DNA of 64,000 bases, taken from Atherix ibis (lineage: Eukaryota; Arthropoda; Insecta; Diptera; Athericidae). Shown in pieces: positions 12,293 through 25,524 of the stretch. Position numbers and translations under genes: made by a program. Location: contig OY282610.1 of NCBI GenBank assembly GCA_958298945.1, positions 63,733,088-63,797,087 of the forward strand, read 5' to 3'. Positions within the stretch are counted from its first letter, which is position 1. Each line of letters opens with the position of its first letter. Under the pieces are notes generated by a model, which worked only from the letters and a program-made list of their open reading frames with translations, had not been told where the DNA came from and did no database searches.

Positions 12293-13264
12293 ATTGGATA
12301 TGGGTGGGTATGGCAATATATCCCATCTAAGCTCTAAAAGCTTTTGCATAGTGGTCAAACTTGTATGTGGTTTCGCATTATCCTGTTGGAAAACTATACC
12401 TTTCCTATTGACCAAAAAATTCTTTAAGCGAATCATTCAATTTTTCCAACTGATGACAGTACACTTCAGAGTTGATCGTTGTGTTGCTCGGTAGAACCTC
12501 AAAATAAACGATTCCTTTGAAATCCCACTAAACAGATAGCATAACTTTTTTTTGATGAATATTGACTTTCGAAGTGCTTTCAGCCGGTTCATCTTTTCTA
12601 TTCCAAAATCTTTTACGCTTAACATTGTTGTAGACAACCACTTTTTCGTCCCCAGTGATGATACGCTTCAAAAATGGATTATTTTCTTTGTTGTTTGAGA
12701 AGCAAATCACAAACTTCTATGCGACGGCACATATTTTTCTCCATAAGGAGATGAGCAACCCATATGTCGAGCTTTGAAACCTAGCCGTTTCAAATGATCA
12801 TGAACAATCGAAGTGTATAAATTTGATCTCTCAGCAATCTCACGAGTTGTTATTCGCTGGTTTGTATCAATTATTGTGTCTTCATCAGCTTCAACTGACC
12901 TTCCAGAACGTGGTGCATTTTCGAGATCAAAATTGCCGGATCGAAATTTTGCAAACCAGTTTTGGTACTGGCGCTCACTTAACACATTCGATAATTTTTT
13001 TCTTGCATGAACAGCATTTATATCTTTTCTATAGTAAAAAAAGTCAAATATGCCGAAAATGCTCTTTTTCACTTTCCATATTTAAAAGAGTATCAACCAA
13101 AAGTTACTAAGCAGAATCAATCGAATCAATTTTTACACAGCAAGCCTTGCTATGTCAGCTGTCAAAATACATATGATTATGCGGCTTAAGTGTTAAGTTG
13201 GTGTGGAAAAATACAATTAAATCCTCTGTTGGGAAACAACGATATTACTTTCCGGACAACCCAA
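12293..13264 (-). mobile_element. Mariner (DD34D) relic, family A, copy 2, 3'-truncated
   Basis: Same family as the copy at 4819-5902. The element's 5' end is at 13264 (TTGGGTTGTCCGGAAAGTAA on the minus strand). The other end is cut off at about 12293, inside the coding region. Minus-strand reading gives an N-terminal part near 13072-12707: NAVHARKKL, SERQYQNWFAKFRSGNFDLE, APRSGRSVEADEDT, then RITTREIAERSNL and HDHLKRLGF. These are the two helix-turn-helix modules. Near 12710-12437 it reads PFLKRIITGDEK (first catalytic Asp), KKVMLS and TTINSEVYC. The second catalytic motif is in a decayed frame near 12410, and the third is lost with the truncation. Frameshifts separate the pieces. Confidence 0.88.
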
Positions 13265-15916
13265 CAATTGCGGAGTGCAATTTTAGCGTATTTTTTGTGG
13301 TTCTGTTTTGTTTAAAATTTTTTTAGGTACAAAGTTATGAGTTTCTTAGAAATTTTTTGGTATTCAAACTACTAAATTTTTCATGAATTTCTTTGAATTT
13401 GAATTTTCATTTACGAATTTTTGTTAGCGGTTAATTTTCAGAATATTTTTTTTGATTCATTTATATATAAGATTTTTAACTTTGTTTAGGATTTCATCTC
13501 TATTTTATTGAGTCTTTAAAATAAAACCACCGCCACCTCCCGAGTCCGTTTAAATTTTTCTGCATTGCGATTTATTCTAACCTGAATGTGGGCTTTTGAC
13601 TTTTATTGTTTTGTGTTTTGGCGGGTTTATCAGATATAAATAGGCTGGAAAGCGAAAATATAATATTTTAAAATTATAAGCAATTATTAATTTTCACTTT
13701 CAAACTAATGTAAATAAATCACATTATGCGCTTATAATAAAATGTCACAAACCGACGAATTTTTTAACTCCTCTACTTTCCGCTGCAGTATTAGTATGAG
13801 ACTATGGCACTGAAGTCAGTAAAAGTTGGTGTATAGGCGTCGATACTAGGAATATTCTTCAGCTTTTTCAGCTAATATTTTGCTAGTTCGTATTAAGTGA
13901 CACATTCATGGTATTCTATTTAGTATCGATACGAGATGTGTATCCCTAGTATTAGTATTTTCGGAGCTGCTCAGTCTTTTGTATGCATTAATATTCTTGA
14001 GTATACATTATCTAGGCTATGCCCTCTTGTGTACATACCCAAAAGGAACGAAAGAAAAAACAAATTTAATCTATTTTTTAAAAATGTTTAACCGTAATAA
14101 CATCTCAAAGTAACACTTCCGAATATCATCTATAAAGACGTAAGTAGTTTTCCATGTCTTTACATATACTACAACCCACCCCCCCCCCTCCCCCTTCAAC
14201 CATTAAAACTACCTCTTCTTGATAGTACATCTATACACGTTAACCTTGCACAGAGTTAGAAAGTGTAAATCATAAAAACTGATGCTATTTTGTTGAAAAA
14301 TGTCACTTCCTTATTTGCCAACAATTGCGCATCTAATTCAACTAATACACACATGACGTGACATTAGCTGTTTTTGCATAAAATCATGCCAGTTTCTGGC
14401 TCTACTGCGCAACTGCGATGGACTTTTTGCACTTCTCCTATTGCACTTTTAATTTCCGGTTATTTTCCGCACATTTTCTTTTTCACTCAACCGTAAATTT
14501 CACTTTCGTATCTAAAGTTGGCAGATTTTCACTTTAGGTGCTCTATAGCTTATGTTTCCAGCGACTATCTACTCTATCCAAGCCGGTTTAAAAGAAACTT
14601 AATCGGTTCTTTTGTATAAAATTTCGAAAAATATTTTTACCTAGCTTTTTAGTCATAAATTGGTATTAGATGAGTGTATCGAGAAATTGTGGAAATAAAC
14701 GATATATTATTGATATATGTAGATGCTTAAAATAGAAGAAAGAAATGGATAAAGGGGGATTAGGTGCAAAACTTTTCAGTTATTAGAAATTTTTTTTATT
14801 ATATATAACTGAGCCATCAAATTCTGTATTGAAAAACGTCTCTTACTTAATATATTTATTTTGGTTTTACTGACACTACTGTTTTTGGTAACCTGGAGCC
14901 ACTGCGGTAATCGTAGTTAAATAGGCTCCAGAATCGTTCATTCTTTTGTAGAGGGGCCAACGATTTTTCGAACGGTCCTCCTCTCGAATTGAGGGAAAGA
15001 GTTCGCAATAAGTAAGCTTTTGTTAAAGTAAATTTAAAGTTTATTTCTCCAATAAATAAAGGTCAGTTAAGCTTTAAAAAGTCGTCCAGCTTGCTTATTT
15101 TTCTTCTTAAGCCACTATTGGGTATTTTTATTGTTTAGCCCAAAAACCGATGGTTTTCCATTGGAGGCCTTATTTCGGGTGCTGAATGGCTCCGGAATCG
15201 GATGAAAATTGCAACGTCGAGTAGACGTTTGAATTGGCTGCTTACTTTTTAACACTTTAGACTAGTTCGATTTAATTTCTTTAATTTTTTCTGTAACGTT
15301 TACTGAGTAACTGCTACTGAAATTAGCGAAATTCTGAGCACACTGTATGACTAAGTCACACATATTCGTTGCTCAGATTATTTCCAACTCTACTCAGACA
15401 GTATGTACAGAATTCCTTACCGATAAAAATTCATCATTTTCTTTTATACCCCAAACGCATTTATTTATGTCCTTTCCATTACTACCATCAGCAGCGTCAA
15501 AACCGCTAATCTAATTTTTTTACTGAATCAAATAATCTCAAAAGTCCTTGTTTTGCGCTGTGCTCTTCTAATTTTATAATCTGAAAATGAATCAAATTTA
15601 CGAATACTAATTGAATGAAATTTAACCGGTACAAATTTCCGAAAGTCAATAGCCTTAAAAAAAGATTAGAGCAAAGTAATTTAGATTATCCTAGCACAGA
15701 CCTTCAAGGAACTTTTTTTTCCAAAGTCACCATTTCAAAATTAATCAAATACATTTTATGGCTAGAGAATAGATAAATTTTAAATATTAAAAAAAAAAAA
15801 CTGCTAAATTAAGGATACAATAAATGGAAAGAATTAGTGGTTCTTGACTCCTCTGTCTCGTTCGCTTCCATCTTGGGTTAGTTTAGTTAGTTTGTTGCCT
15901 TTAAAAAAAGTGTCAG
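13265..15916. other. Non-coding stretch
   Basis: No gene recognised. Contains a C-rich run at about 14174-14196 and scattered A/T runs. Nothing coding-like on either strand. Confidence 0.5.
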
Positions 15917-18097
15917 ATGAGGAGTGTTTGGCGGACTATTCCCGCTCATGTAAGTAGCCTATACGGTGAATGCGTGGAGAGGGGTGCATTGTCCAGTGAA
16001 TGGAAAGTAGGAGACGTAGTTATCCTTTCCAAGTCTTCGGACGGGATACGGATGGACCTGTCCTCCTATAGGCCGATATGCTTACTGCCAGTATTCGGCA
16101 AGATCCTCGAGCGGATGATGGTAAACCGGCTGAATATGAAGTTAGCAGGCTTCAATGTGTCCGGCTCTAAGTATGGATTTACGAAAGGTAAATCGACTGA
16201 GAACGGTTGGATGTGTGTAAGACGGTATATTGCTGAGAGTGAGAGTAAGTATGTATGTGGTATGTTTGTGGATTTCCGAAGTGCGTTCAACTTTCTGCGC
16301 TGGGATCGCATTATTTAGCGGCTTGAGGATGTTTCTTGTAAAGAAACTTCTCTATGGCGAAGTTACTTTCATAAAAGCAATGCGGTAGTGTGCAGGAATA
16401 ATGGGAGGGTTGTTCGCCAGATGGTGCGTGGCTGCCCACAGGGATCTGTGGAATATGATGATGAACGGTCTCTTGGTGCAGTTGGAAGAGACCGGTTGCG
16501 GTGTGATCGCATATGCGGATGATCTTCTACTTTTGATTGAGGGGGAGGGGGTAGTAGAGATAGCGTAAAGCCGATATATGCAGATGGTGTCTGAATGGGG
16601 GAATAGAATGGGAGTGAATATTTCAGAAAGGAAGACTGTGTGCATGGTGTTGAAAGGTTATTTATCCCAATATTCGTTTAGAGGCGGTCGGGGTTCGATA
16701 CGCGCGGGAAGTACGTTATCTTGGAGTAAAGGTTGGAGAGAGACTGAATTTTCGGCCCCACTTGCAACATCTAAGAAGGCGCGTGGCCGGTTTGGTTGGC
16801 ATGCTGGTGCGAGTATTTCGCAAAGAATGGAGACTTCGATCCAGAGCGGTGAATGTCCTGTACAAGAGTGTGTTTGTTCCGTGTGCAATGTATGCGTCGT
16901 GTATATGGGCTGATATTATGCGCCACCAGTATGCAAGGGTTCAGTTCAGCGTCTGGTTTCTTATGCATGTTTGTAAAACCGTGTCAACCGATGCGATGCA
17001 GGTTCTCATGGGAGAAATTCCATGGGACCTGAAGGTGCTGCGTGGAAGCATTCACTACAGTCTACGGCGGCGCATCCCGCTTACTGGTTGTCCGGTTATG
17101 AATGACGTGGTTCAGGATCTTAGTACACGACAGCGGCGTGTACTGACCCTGAATAGAATGTATGAAATTTGGCAACGTCGATGGGGATGAAAGTGTGAAT
17201 GGCGGATGGACGCACATGTTCATTTCGGATGTGTGCTTTGTGTCTGCGTCTGGATTTGAATTTGGTCTGTACCTTGGGTATTTACTCACGGGACAAGGCA
17301 GTATAAACGGGTTCCTGTACAGGCGTGGGCAGGCTGCGGAGGCTTGATACCCTTGTGGGGCGGTGGTGGAGGAGAGTGCTAAACACCTTCCCATTGAGTG
17401 TAGCCTGTACGGAGATTTGCGTGACCTAGGTGCATGTGGGATTGTAGTGAATGGTGTTAGTGTGGATGTGAGTGGTGTGTTAGGTAGGAGAGATTGGTAT
17501 AAATGCCTGAATAGATTTGTCGTTGCACTTTTTGAGAGGAGAGCGAGAATGGTGTGTGAATGAGTGTGTAGATGGCACGCCAGGTGGCTACAACCGGGTA
17601 AAAGACAAAGGTCGATTCCTATTGTACTTTGGGGTGTTCGTGAACCCGCGTACCTGAGCTGGCTTAGCGGTGCCTAGGGATTTACAAGATTCCTTACCAT
17701 AGCTCAATGAGCGGAGTACAAACAGAAGTACTCATAAGATAAAAATTGTTACTACGGGAATCGGGGTGCCCCATTCACACTATGCCCGACAATGGTGAGG
17801 AGCCTTAAGTAGCAACGTGATTACTGTGGTTACTACCCATATCGCGGGTACGGTCTCCGAATTTCTAGTGAGAGATAATGGAAACTATCTCGGGCGCTGT
17901 CATTGCTTATGAGGGTAAAGGTTTAGATAGGTCTCGCCACTAACTGTTAGGGTAATCAGCTTGTAACTGGTTACTGGCTGTAAACTGCCAGTAATGGTGG
18001 TGCGTTGATTGAGCGTAACTCAATCCTTATGGTCGTAGGCGACTCGTGGTTTTATGTTTAACGACAGATAAGTCACGTTAAATAATATAATACTACT
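15917..18097 (+). mobile_element. R1-clade non-LTR retrotransposon, 3' portion, copy 1
   Basis: 5'-truncated, starting inside the reverse transcriptase. 15917-16315 reads SLYGECVERGALSSEWKVGD, LSSYRPICLLPVFGKILERM, YGFTKGKSTE and FVDFRSAFN. 16420-16560 holds the GCPQGS box and a decayed AYADD region in shifted frames. 16578-17190 encodes SERKTVCMVLKG, VRVFRKEWRLRSRA and IWADIMRHQ, then RRRIPLTGCPV. 17330-17560 gives the C-terminal Cys-rich region (CGAVVEES..H..IECSLY) and ends at TGA in VCE*. A 3'UTR of about 530 bp follows, ending near 18097 in TTAAATAATATAATACTACT. Internal stops and frameshifts show it is inactive. The layout matches R1/Waldo-type elements of flies. Confidence 0.88.
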
Positions 18098-19711
18098 TAC
18101 TGTTCGAAATGTAAGTCCTTGGAAGCTGTCCGAACTTTTAGTTCTTAAAACTTGTCCTCATACAAATGCCATTGGTTTTTTAACTATTTTAATTTTTTTT
18201 CTAAAAAAAAAAAACCAAAAATAATTTGTTCAGCTCGCTTTTGAAGCTTTTACAATACTCGATGAAGTGATCACGTTGTGGCACCAACTTTAATCGTCAA
18301 CGAATTTCATCGATCAATTTCGGGTTCATTTCCATATTTCCATTAGACGATGGAGTCTCTAAGCAGTAGAGGAGGATGCATTTATTTCTCGATAGGACAC
18401 ATAAAACCAGCGTGGATCGCTCTTTTCGCTCGCATAAAACGATGGTGTTTATTTTTTAAGTCTGTTTTCCGTCTTAAATACCTTGTAACGCTACAGTCGA
18501 GATTAAAAAAATGTTAGGTTAGTTTTTTTAGCTTGTAAACATCTCCGGTAAAGCCGCAAAGAGAATAAATAATTATTTGAACAATAATAATGTCGGCACA
18601 TCCCTGCAAACAGTTGAAGGTGCATGGAATGGATTTTGTGGGCAATTAATTTATTTTTCGCAATAAAACTGTGACTTTTGTAAACATTTCCTTATCACAC
18701 AATAACGATAGCCATACTAGGCCGAGGCTACAGAGGCACTTTAATTGTAGTCTTGATCTTGGCTGTCACCGTCAACACGACTGAATACGGATTTCTATTA
18801 ATAACCCTTCATATCATTACTGGTTTCGGTCGATGATATTTTCGCTCTATTGCCGTCTTCATTTAATTATCCTCTACGGCTATGACGGTGAAATTATTTA
18901 TTAAATGCGAAAATAATCCGATACCGAATTTATGTGTTCTCCTCATACATGAATTGGCTGTGCCAATACGACCGAGTACAGTAACAAAAAAAAACAATGT
19001 CTCCAATTATGATTGCCAGTTCATAACGATGAGGATTGTACTAGTTTTTATGTTCGTTTTTCGCGATTTCGATTTTCTTGAGTTTGGATTTTTATCAGAC
19101 ACGAAACAAACGAATTAAAAATATTTGCTTGTGTAAATGTCGATTTGGGGAAAATTTTCGGTCTTGGGGAATTAGTGTCGGTTGGAAAGTAATTATGAAA
19201 ATCAATGCCCGTTAAAAACTGCGATTTAGAAAGCAAAAATTGATTCACCGATAAAAGTTAAGATTTTGACAATTTGTTCAAATTCTTTTTTGAAATTTTA
19301 AGATCTCTGGGCTTAGGCCATCTTTATTTTTCTAAATCGAAGAGGTTATAGTTCATAAAGTTTACGTTCTTATAAATCTTTTGAAGGTGAAAAGTTAAAA
19401 ACATTTATACTTTTGAGTTATTTAATTTTTAATACGAATGCAGTTAAAAAGATTTTTTTGCATGTTTTTGACCGATAATTATTTTAAAAAAATATTAATT
19501 ATTCGACGGTTAATGACACACAAATACCTTTGGGTTCTTTTTGTACTGCGAGAAGCTGTGTGCAATTAAGGCAGCAGTTGAAATTTATATTGGCTCTTTC
19601 AATCTTCAGTACCAACCAAGCAGTCTATCAAACCATTCGAGACCCGTTGAATTACCATGTACTCAACGAGAAAGGATGGTCAAGTTGCGTGGGCTGCCAT
19701 GGCATGTAGCT
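18098..19711. other. Non-coding spacer between inverted R1-type copies
   Basis: No gene recognised. AT-rich, with short open frames near 18882-19248 of no recognisable product. Confidence 0.55.
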
Positions 19712-20890
19712 TAGTAGTATAATGTTATTTAAGGTGACTTATCTATCATTAAATATAAAACTACGAGTCGCCTACGATCATAGGGATTGAGTTACGCTCA
19801 ATCAACGCACCACCATTATTGGCAGTTTACAGTCAGTAACCAGTTACAAGCTGATTACTCGAACTGTTAGTGGCGAGGCCTATCTAAACATCTACTCTCA
19901 TAAGCAATGACAGCGCCCGAGATAGTTACCAGTATCTCTCATTAGCAATTCGGAGACCGTACCCGCGATATGGGTATTACCCAGAGTCATCACGTTGCTA
20001 GTTAAGGCCCCTCACGATTATCGGGGATAGTGTGTTTTAACACCATGGGGCACCCCGATTCCCGTGGTACCAATTTTTGTCTTATGAGTACTTCTGTTTG
20101 TACTCCGCTCATTGAGCTATGGTAAGGAATCCTGTAAATCCCCAGACACCGCTAAGCCAGCTTAGGTACGCGGGTTCACGAAGATCCCAAAGTACAACCG
20201 GAATCGACCTTGGTCTTTCACCCGATTGTAGCCACTATATGTGCGATTTACACACTCATTCACACACCATTCTCGCTCTCCTCTCAAAAAGTGCCACGTC
20301 AAATCTATTCAGGCTTTTATACCAATCTCTCCTACCTAACACACCACTCACATCCACACTAACACCATTCACTACAATTCCACATGCACATAGGTCACGC
20401 AAATCTCCGTACAGGCTACACTCAATGAGAAGGTGTTTAGAACTCTCCTCCACCACCGCCCCACAAGGGTATCTAGCCTCCGCAGCCTGCCCACGCCTGT
20501 ACAGGAACCCGTTCATACTGCCTTGTCCCGTGAGTAAATACCCAAGGTACAGACCAAATTCAAATCCAGACGCAGACACAAAGCACACATCCGAAATGAA
20601 CATGTGCTTCCATCCGCCATTCACACTCTCATCCCATCGACGTTGCCAAATTTCATTCAGTCTATTCAGGGCCAGTACACGCCGTTAGCGTGGACTAAGA
20701 CCCTGAAACTCTTTATTTATAACCGGACAACCAACAAGCGGAATGCGCCGCCGTAGACGGTAGTGAAGACTTCTACGCAGCACCTCCAGATCACATAGCA
20801 TTTCTCCTATGAGAACCTGCATCGCCGCAGTTGACACGGTTCTACATACATTCAAACATACATACAAAGCCAGACGCTGAACCGTATTTA
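19712..20890 (-). mobile_element. R1-clade non-LTR retrotransposon, 3' portion, copy 2
   Basis: Inverted relative to copy 1 and closely similar in sequence. Minus-strand frames give AAMQVLIGEM, LRRRIPLVGCPVI (20867-20685), then NGGWKHMFISDVCFVSASGF, GYLLTGQGSMNGFLYRRGQ, CGAVVEES..HLLIECSLYG and FERRARMVCE* (20624-20256). The 3'UTR follows down to about 19712. It is 5'-truncated just before the C-terminal domain and has a stop at about 20686. A plus-strand frame at 20119-20688 is only its antisense. Confidence 0.88.
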
Positions 20891-21589
20891 TGCCTACCCT
20901 TTACATTTGGAACAGAAAGTCAAATGTTCAGATCAACTTCAAGACTTTTTCGATAAAGACCATCAGAGATTTTTCTGACATTTTCACCTTTCGACGCCAC
21001 TGCTGCCAGTTGATATTGGTAAGGCCTTGTCTCAGCCTCTATTACAGTAAATTAGGTTTTGAAATTTTCTGTGTGGGACTCTTCGTTTTCTTATCAATCA
21101 AGGCTGGTCAGTCTGATCACATGCCCGGAGGTGCGATCACCACGTGGAGTGCTGTTGTTCTGAACGTATTGGTCGAATAGGCTAACGACGCTCTACATGG
21201 CTTGATTTTGATAATAATAATACGACCAGAGAAATACCAATTGGGGTGAAGAGAAAGCCACATGAGCGCTCTTGACCATCGACAAGAATCTACAGTCTAT
21301 CATTTCAGAGCGTAGATTGACATTACATCAAAAATGCACTAGTTAGACATAGTTGTGTGACCACGTGATTTGTCCATTAGAGAAAATAATATAAAATTCA
21401 ATAGTTGAGTAATCCAGACGTGTGTTTGGTGCTATCCTATTTAATGTTGTTTAATGTCATTTAATGTGATATATACTCTGGTAATAAATATAAACAAAGA
21501 ACACTGAAACTGAAATGCCTAAAATGCTGCTATCATAACCAATTAGCTTTAAATAACGGTTTCGTGAAACTAATTGGCAAACCGAAAAG
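20891..21589. other. Unassigned stretch
   Basis: A plus-strand open frame at 20890-21180 (96 codons) has no recognisable product. The rest shows nothing. Confidence 0.4.
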
Positions 21590-23345
21590 AAATACATCTG
21601 AACGAAATTCTGAAAGTTTGTCTCCTAATTCCTCGCCATTTGCCTCAAAAAAAATAAAGCCAGCAACAAATCCATTTCCAGTTATTAGCTGACAATAGAA
21701 GCCACTCCTCCGTCAGATCAGCTAAATCCACCAACAAAAAAGCCGAAACATATGACCTCATAACTTCGGAAATACTGAAGTAAATATCCAAAAAGATACA
21801 ACATATTAGAGTATCATCCTTCGATCATAATTAATTTGCTTCATTTTGGCTAAATCCCAAAGGGTGCTAAAACCCAACAAACCCGAAAACAATCCTACCA
21901 ATAAGTCTACTTTCCATTTAATCAAAAATTAATCGTAAGGCCTTTCGTATTATTATTTATGATAAACCGTAGGAGTGATTCTTTAGCATCAAGCAGTTTT
22001 GATTTAGAATTGAGCATTCCTCTATCCAGTAGTGTCATCGCGTAATCGACTAAATAGCGTACTTGCTAAAATTGGGGTATTTTCTCCCCATGAATTGGGG
22101 TTTTTCTCAAAACTCCTGGTGGATTTTTTGACATATCGCACATCTTCGACCGTGTATGGCATACTAGATTGCTTTGGAATATCCACAGGTTATTTCCACA
22201 TCCTAATTGCAAATCAAGATATTCCCGGGTGGTGGACTAGGGAAGAGGAGAAGGTACAATAAAAAAAATAAAAAAAAGAATATGTTGACTGTACTCAGAG
22301 AGAACACTTTTCACTGCTGTTGGCATCTTGATGTGTCGTGGTGTTCGAAGTACGCACTGAAGGTTCGAAGTACCCACAAACCCACAGATTAGCAGGGCAT
22401 TTTATATACATGCACATATTCGACTAGATATGCGGACTTAAAGGATGACGCGGCGGCAACTAAGAAAATAATATTACAATTTTTTCAATTGCTTTGGATT
22501 TTCTACGTGTCCGTCAGTGGCCGAATCGCAACATTAAAATTCATTTTATTCTCAAAAAATTCTTTCAAAATTTTTTTTATGCAGTGTTGCTTACGTTTAT
22601 CCAAGTATCGACTCACGTATGTCTTGTCAAAGACTCCCCAATCATCCTAGTACCAATCTTCAAATCTCGTATCTGTCGAATTTTCTAGCTTTGTTATGGC
22701 CACATCATACTATATAGCGGGCAGTTAGCTTATGAGACCGATATCATCAAGCCAACTGGACGCTATATGGTGGACATGCTTCCGGTCATATGGTCAAGAA
22801 TTTCCCATATGGTTCAATGGTTCAATTTCGAATAGTTTAACTACTCCGCCGGTGTCTGCCAAGGAAGTATCCTAGATCTAATCCTTTACAATATTTAAGC
22901 ACAAGATATTACTTGTCACAATAATATCCTAACCGCAACATATGCCCACGATACAGACATCCATACATATTATAAAGATCTCTTTCCACAACCACCAATA
23001 TAAATGGGATTCGTCGCAATCTATTAAAAATAGAAACATCGAATTGTGTTGGATTCTAGGTCACGTTGGAACGAGCGGACTGATCAAACGGCATTTCAAC
23101 ATGTTTAGCCTTGCGTAGATAAACAGACTGGACCAACTGTGGAATATTTCTTTAAACACATTAGCCAAACTTTGAACCATCTTGAACATCTTAATTTGCT
23201 CCACAAAATTTAATAATCTCTGGCTCCAATTCTCTATCGAACAGTTTCTTTGAAGAAGCTAGCAATGCAACTCCACGCGAGCCATGAAGTCGTCAAATGG
23301 CCTCATGCCGGGAGCTACAAAACGGCCTATGGCTCATGTCTTAGA
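21590..23345 (+). mobile_element. Decayed jockey-clade retrotransposon
   Basis: Plus-strand frames carry eroded jockey reverse-transcriptase landmarks in order. Near 21730-21780 is STNKKAETYDLITSEILK, the counterpart of NKKAPGYDLIT. Near 21840-21900 is a decayed LNPKGAKT (MIPKPGK-like). Near 22000 is the LASSSFDLELS stretch (QFGFR-EHS-like). Near 22840-22950 is SAGVCQGSILDLILYNI, then ILTATYAHDTDI, the eroded GVPQGS and YADDTA boxes. Many stops and frameshifts; clearly inactive. Borders are approximate. Confidence 0.65.
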
Positions 23346-23355
23346 AACTCTACAA

Positions 23356-24230
23356 CAGGGGTCGGCAACCTATGACCCACGGATTAGCGAATGACCCATT
23401 TGATAATTTCAAGTGACCCACTTTAGTTATGAAAATAAATTATAAAACAGAAAAGTATGGACTGCACTACATTATCGTAATAAGCATTGATTAATTATTA
23501 AAACTCATCGTAGTTGGTAGTAGTAGCCCAATTACCACTGGCGGTTATACACATAAGTGTTTATATGTATATAAGATCCATGTCGATTACAAAGTTACAG
23601 TAATGATAGTAGATGGAATACAGTGACATTATCCGAACAAATTTTACCGTTATTGGACGCGCGCGTCGTTCTCTCAGTTGTGTGTCAGTTATAGTTATAA
23701 CACATTACCGCCAGGACTTACAATATTGAGCGACACACTTTTTTTTCAAAACAAAGATGTGAGTGAAATAGCAAATGAAGATAAATCTGAAACGTGTATT
23801 AAATTTTGGAAAACAAAATAAATTCTTAAAGAGTTTTGTTACCAGCAGCAATCACAGTACAACTGCTTGCTTTGTTGCAGCTCTTCGCATTAGTACCAAC
23901 GGAAAACCCATTTGCATATGGCGAGTTTTTGAAAAAAACGCATTCATAAATTATTCCAAATACTTATTTAATGACTTTGCAAATAAAAAAATAATAATTG
24001 AGAGAATCAAAGAAATGCCATTGTCAGCTAGAACAGTCCAGCGGTGTAACGTTGATGATATGGCCAAAAATATTAATGAACAGAAAAAAAAATTATTTGT
24101 TATTCGTTGAAGATATGGCCAAAAATATAAATGAATTAGGGCCAATCCTAATTTTGAAGAAATGGTTTTCATCAAAGAAAAATAACATTCACAAATACAA
24201 AAAAATGAAATTACCGCGCATATGTTGAAA
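23356..24230 (+). mobile_element. hAT-type transposon relic
   Basis: It begins with CAGGGGTCGGCAACCTATGA at 23356, a typical hAT terminus. A partial transposase follows (23775-24110): SSNHSTTACFVAALRISTNG, then KPICIWRVFEKN, then IIIERIKEMPLSARTVQR and DMAKNINEQ. This matches the ordering in ZBED/Buster-like hAT transposases (AxxIAKxGKPFTDGEF..., then LSARTVxRR). The catalytic core and the other terminus are absent. Local duplications repeat GATATGGCCAAAAATAT... (24056 and 24113) and a 22-bp motif at 24206 and 24247. Confidence 0.7.
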
Positions 24231-25522
24231 GAATGATGAATAAAGTGAAATTACCGCGCATATGTTGATCCATAGTGGTTACTACATATTCCTGTTTATT
24301 TATTAAACCTCTTCCGCTCCTCAACCCCCACCAGGCTAAACCAACCAAATTTTATTTACTGGTAAAGAGTACTGAGTGGATATTATTAAGAGAAGAAGAT
24401 AATTTTTCATGTGAATGGAAATGGTCGTAATTGTCAAGAAAGCAGTAAATGCATTAGATGAATAATGTGCGAATAGATCTACGCAAAACGCGTTACTACC
24501 GGTTGAAAGACTTAGTTCGATTTCTTTTTTTATCACAGCCTAAGACAAAGAAGATTCAAAATTATGTTCATTTTCAGTTTTTGACAATTATGAGTTGGTG
24601 CAATGAAATCGGAAAAACCGATGAGCCGTGGTGCAGTAGGCCTCTTATTGGACATGTCATGGTTGTGGTGTTATTATAGAACTGGATGGAATTCCATTCC
24701 ACCGGCAATGTAAGGTGTTTTTGCAACACACCGGAAGACAAGCGTCTACTTCCTTAATGAGGTAAAGCAAACAGCAGACATATAGTAGTACCTAAGGAAG
24801 TTTTTGTGTTTATAAGAACTAACATCGACAATAAATATGGTAATCCCGTTTTTGAACCGGTCTTCTTTTAGCTCTCCTTTTCTCAGATTCCATCTCTCCA
24901 TAACCTCAGTTTATCGAGAACTGAGCTCATTGAGAGAAATATCATACCTCCGAGAAATATAAAAAAGCCAAAATTCTGGCGGAAGTTCATCTGTAAAAAA
25001 TTTTGGAAGTTTAATGTGATGTTGTAGTTATTAAAACAAATGGACAAATTGGTAAAGTATCCAACAATAGAACTTACTATCAGTGTATACGCCCTCATTT
25101 AAAAAATATTAACTTAAAAAAAACAGAAGCTTGCAAGAATCGGGTTATTTAGATGTGCTTCTGGGTTTGATGGGGGACCGCAACTTGGAGTAATATCTTG
25201 AAGCCTGGCGTTAAAACAATCAACTAGGATAAAGGATCTCTTTCACGTTGTTGAACACGAAATTATTTTTTAATAAAGTTGAAATTGATCTGAATCCAAT
25301 TTTAAAAATAAAAAAAAAACACTTCGACTGTCGATCCATTAATAAGATAAAGGTAATTCGGGTAAACACCGCTCGGAAAATTGGACCTTCAGTCGCAACT
25401 CGAATTTTTTGACAGGTGAAATTGTAAATGAAGAATATTTATAATATATGCAGATTGCCTTATACATTAATAATTCAAAGATCAACTAAATAATAGAAAA
25501 AAAACAAAATTTGCTATGCTAC
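24231..25522. other. Unassigned stretch
   Basis: No recognisable gene. Open frames of 66-73 codons at 24336-24679 and 24883-25098 have no recognisable product. Confidence 0.45.
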
Positions 25523-25524
25523 TA

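Noticed and set aside
20119..20688. 189-codon plus-strand ORF
   Set aside because: Antisense of the R1-type C-terminal region, whose minus-strand frame is the recognisable one.
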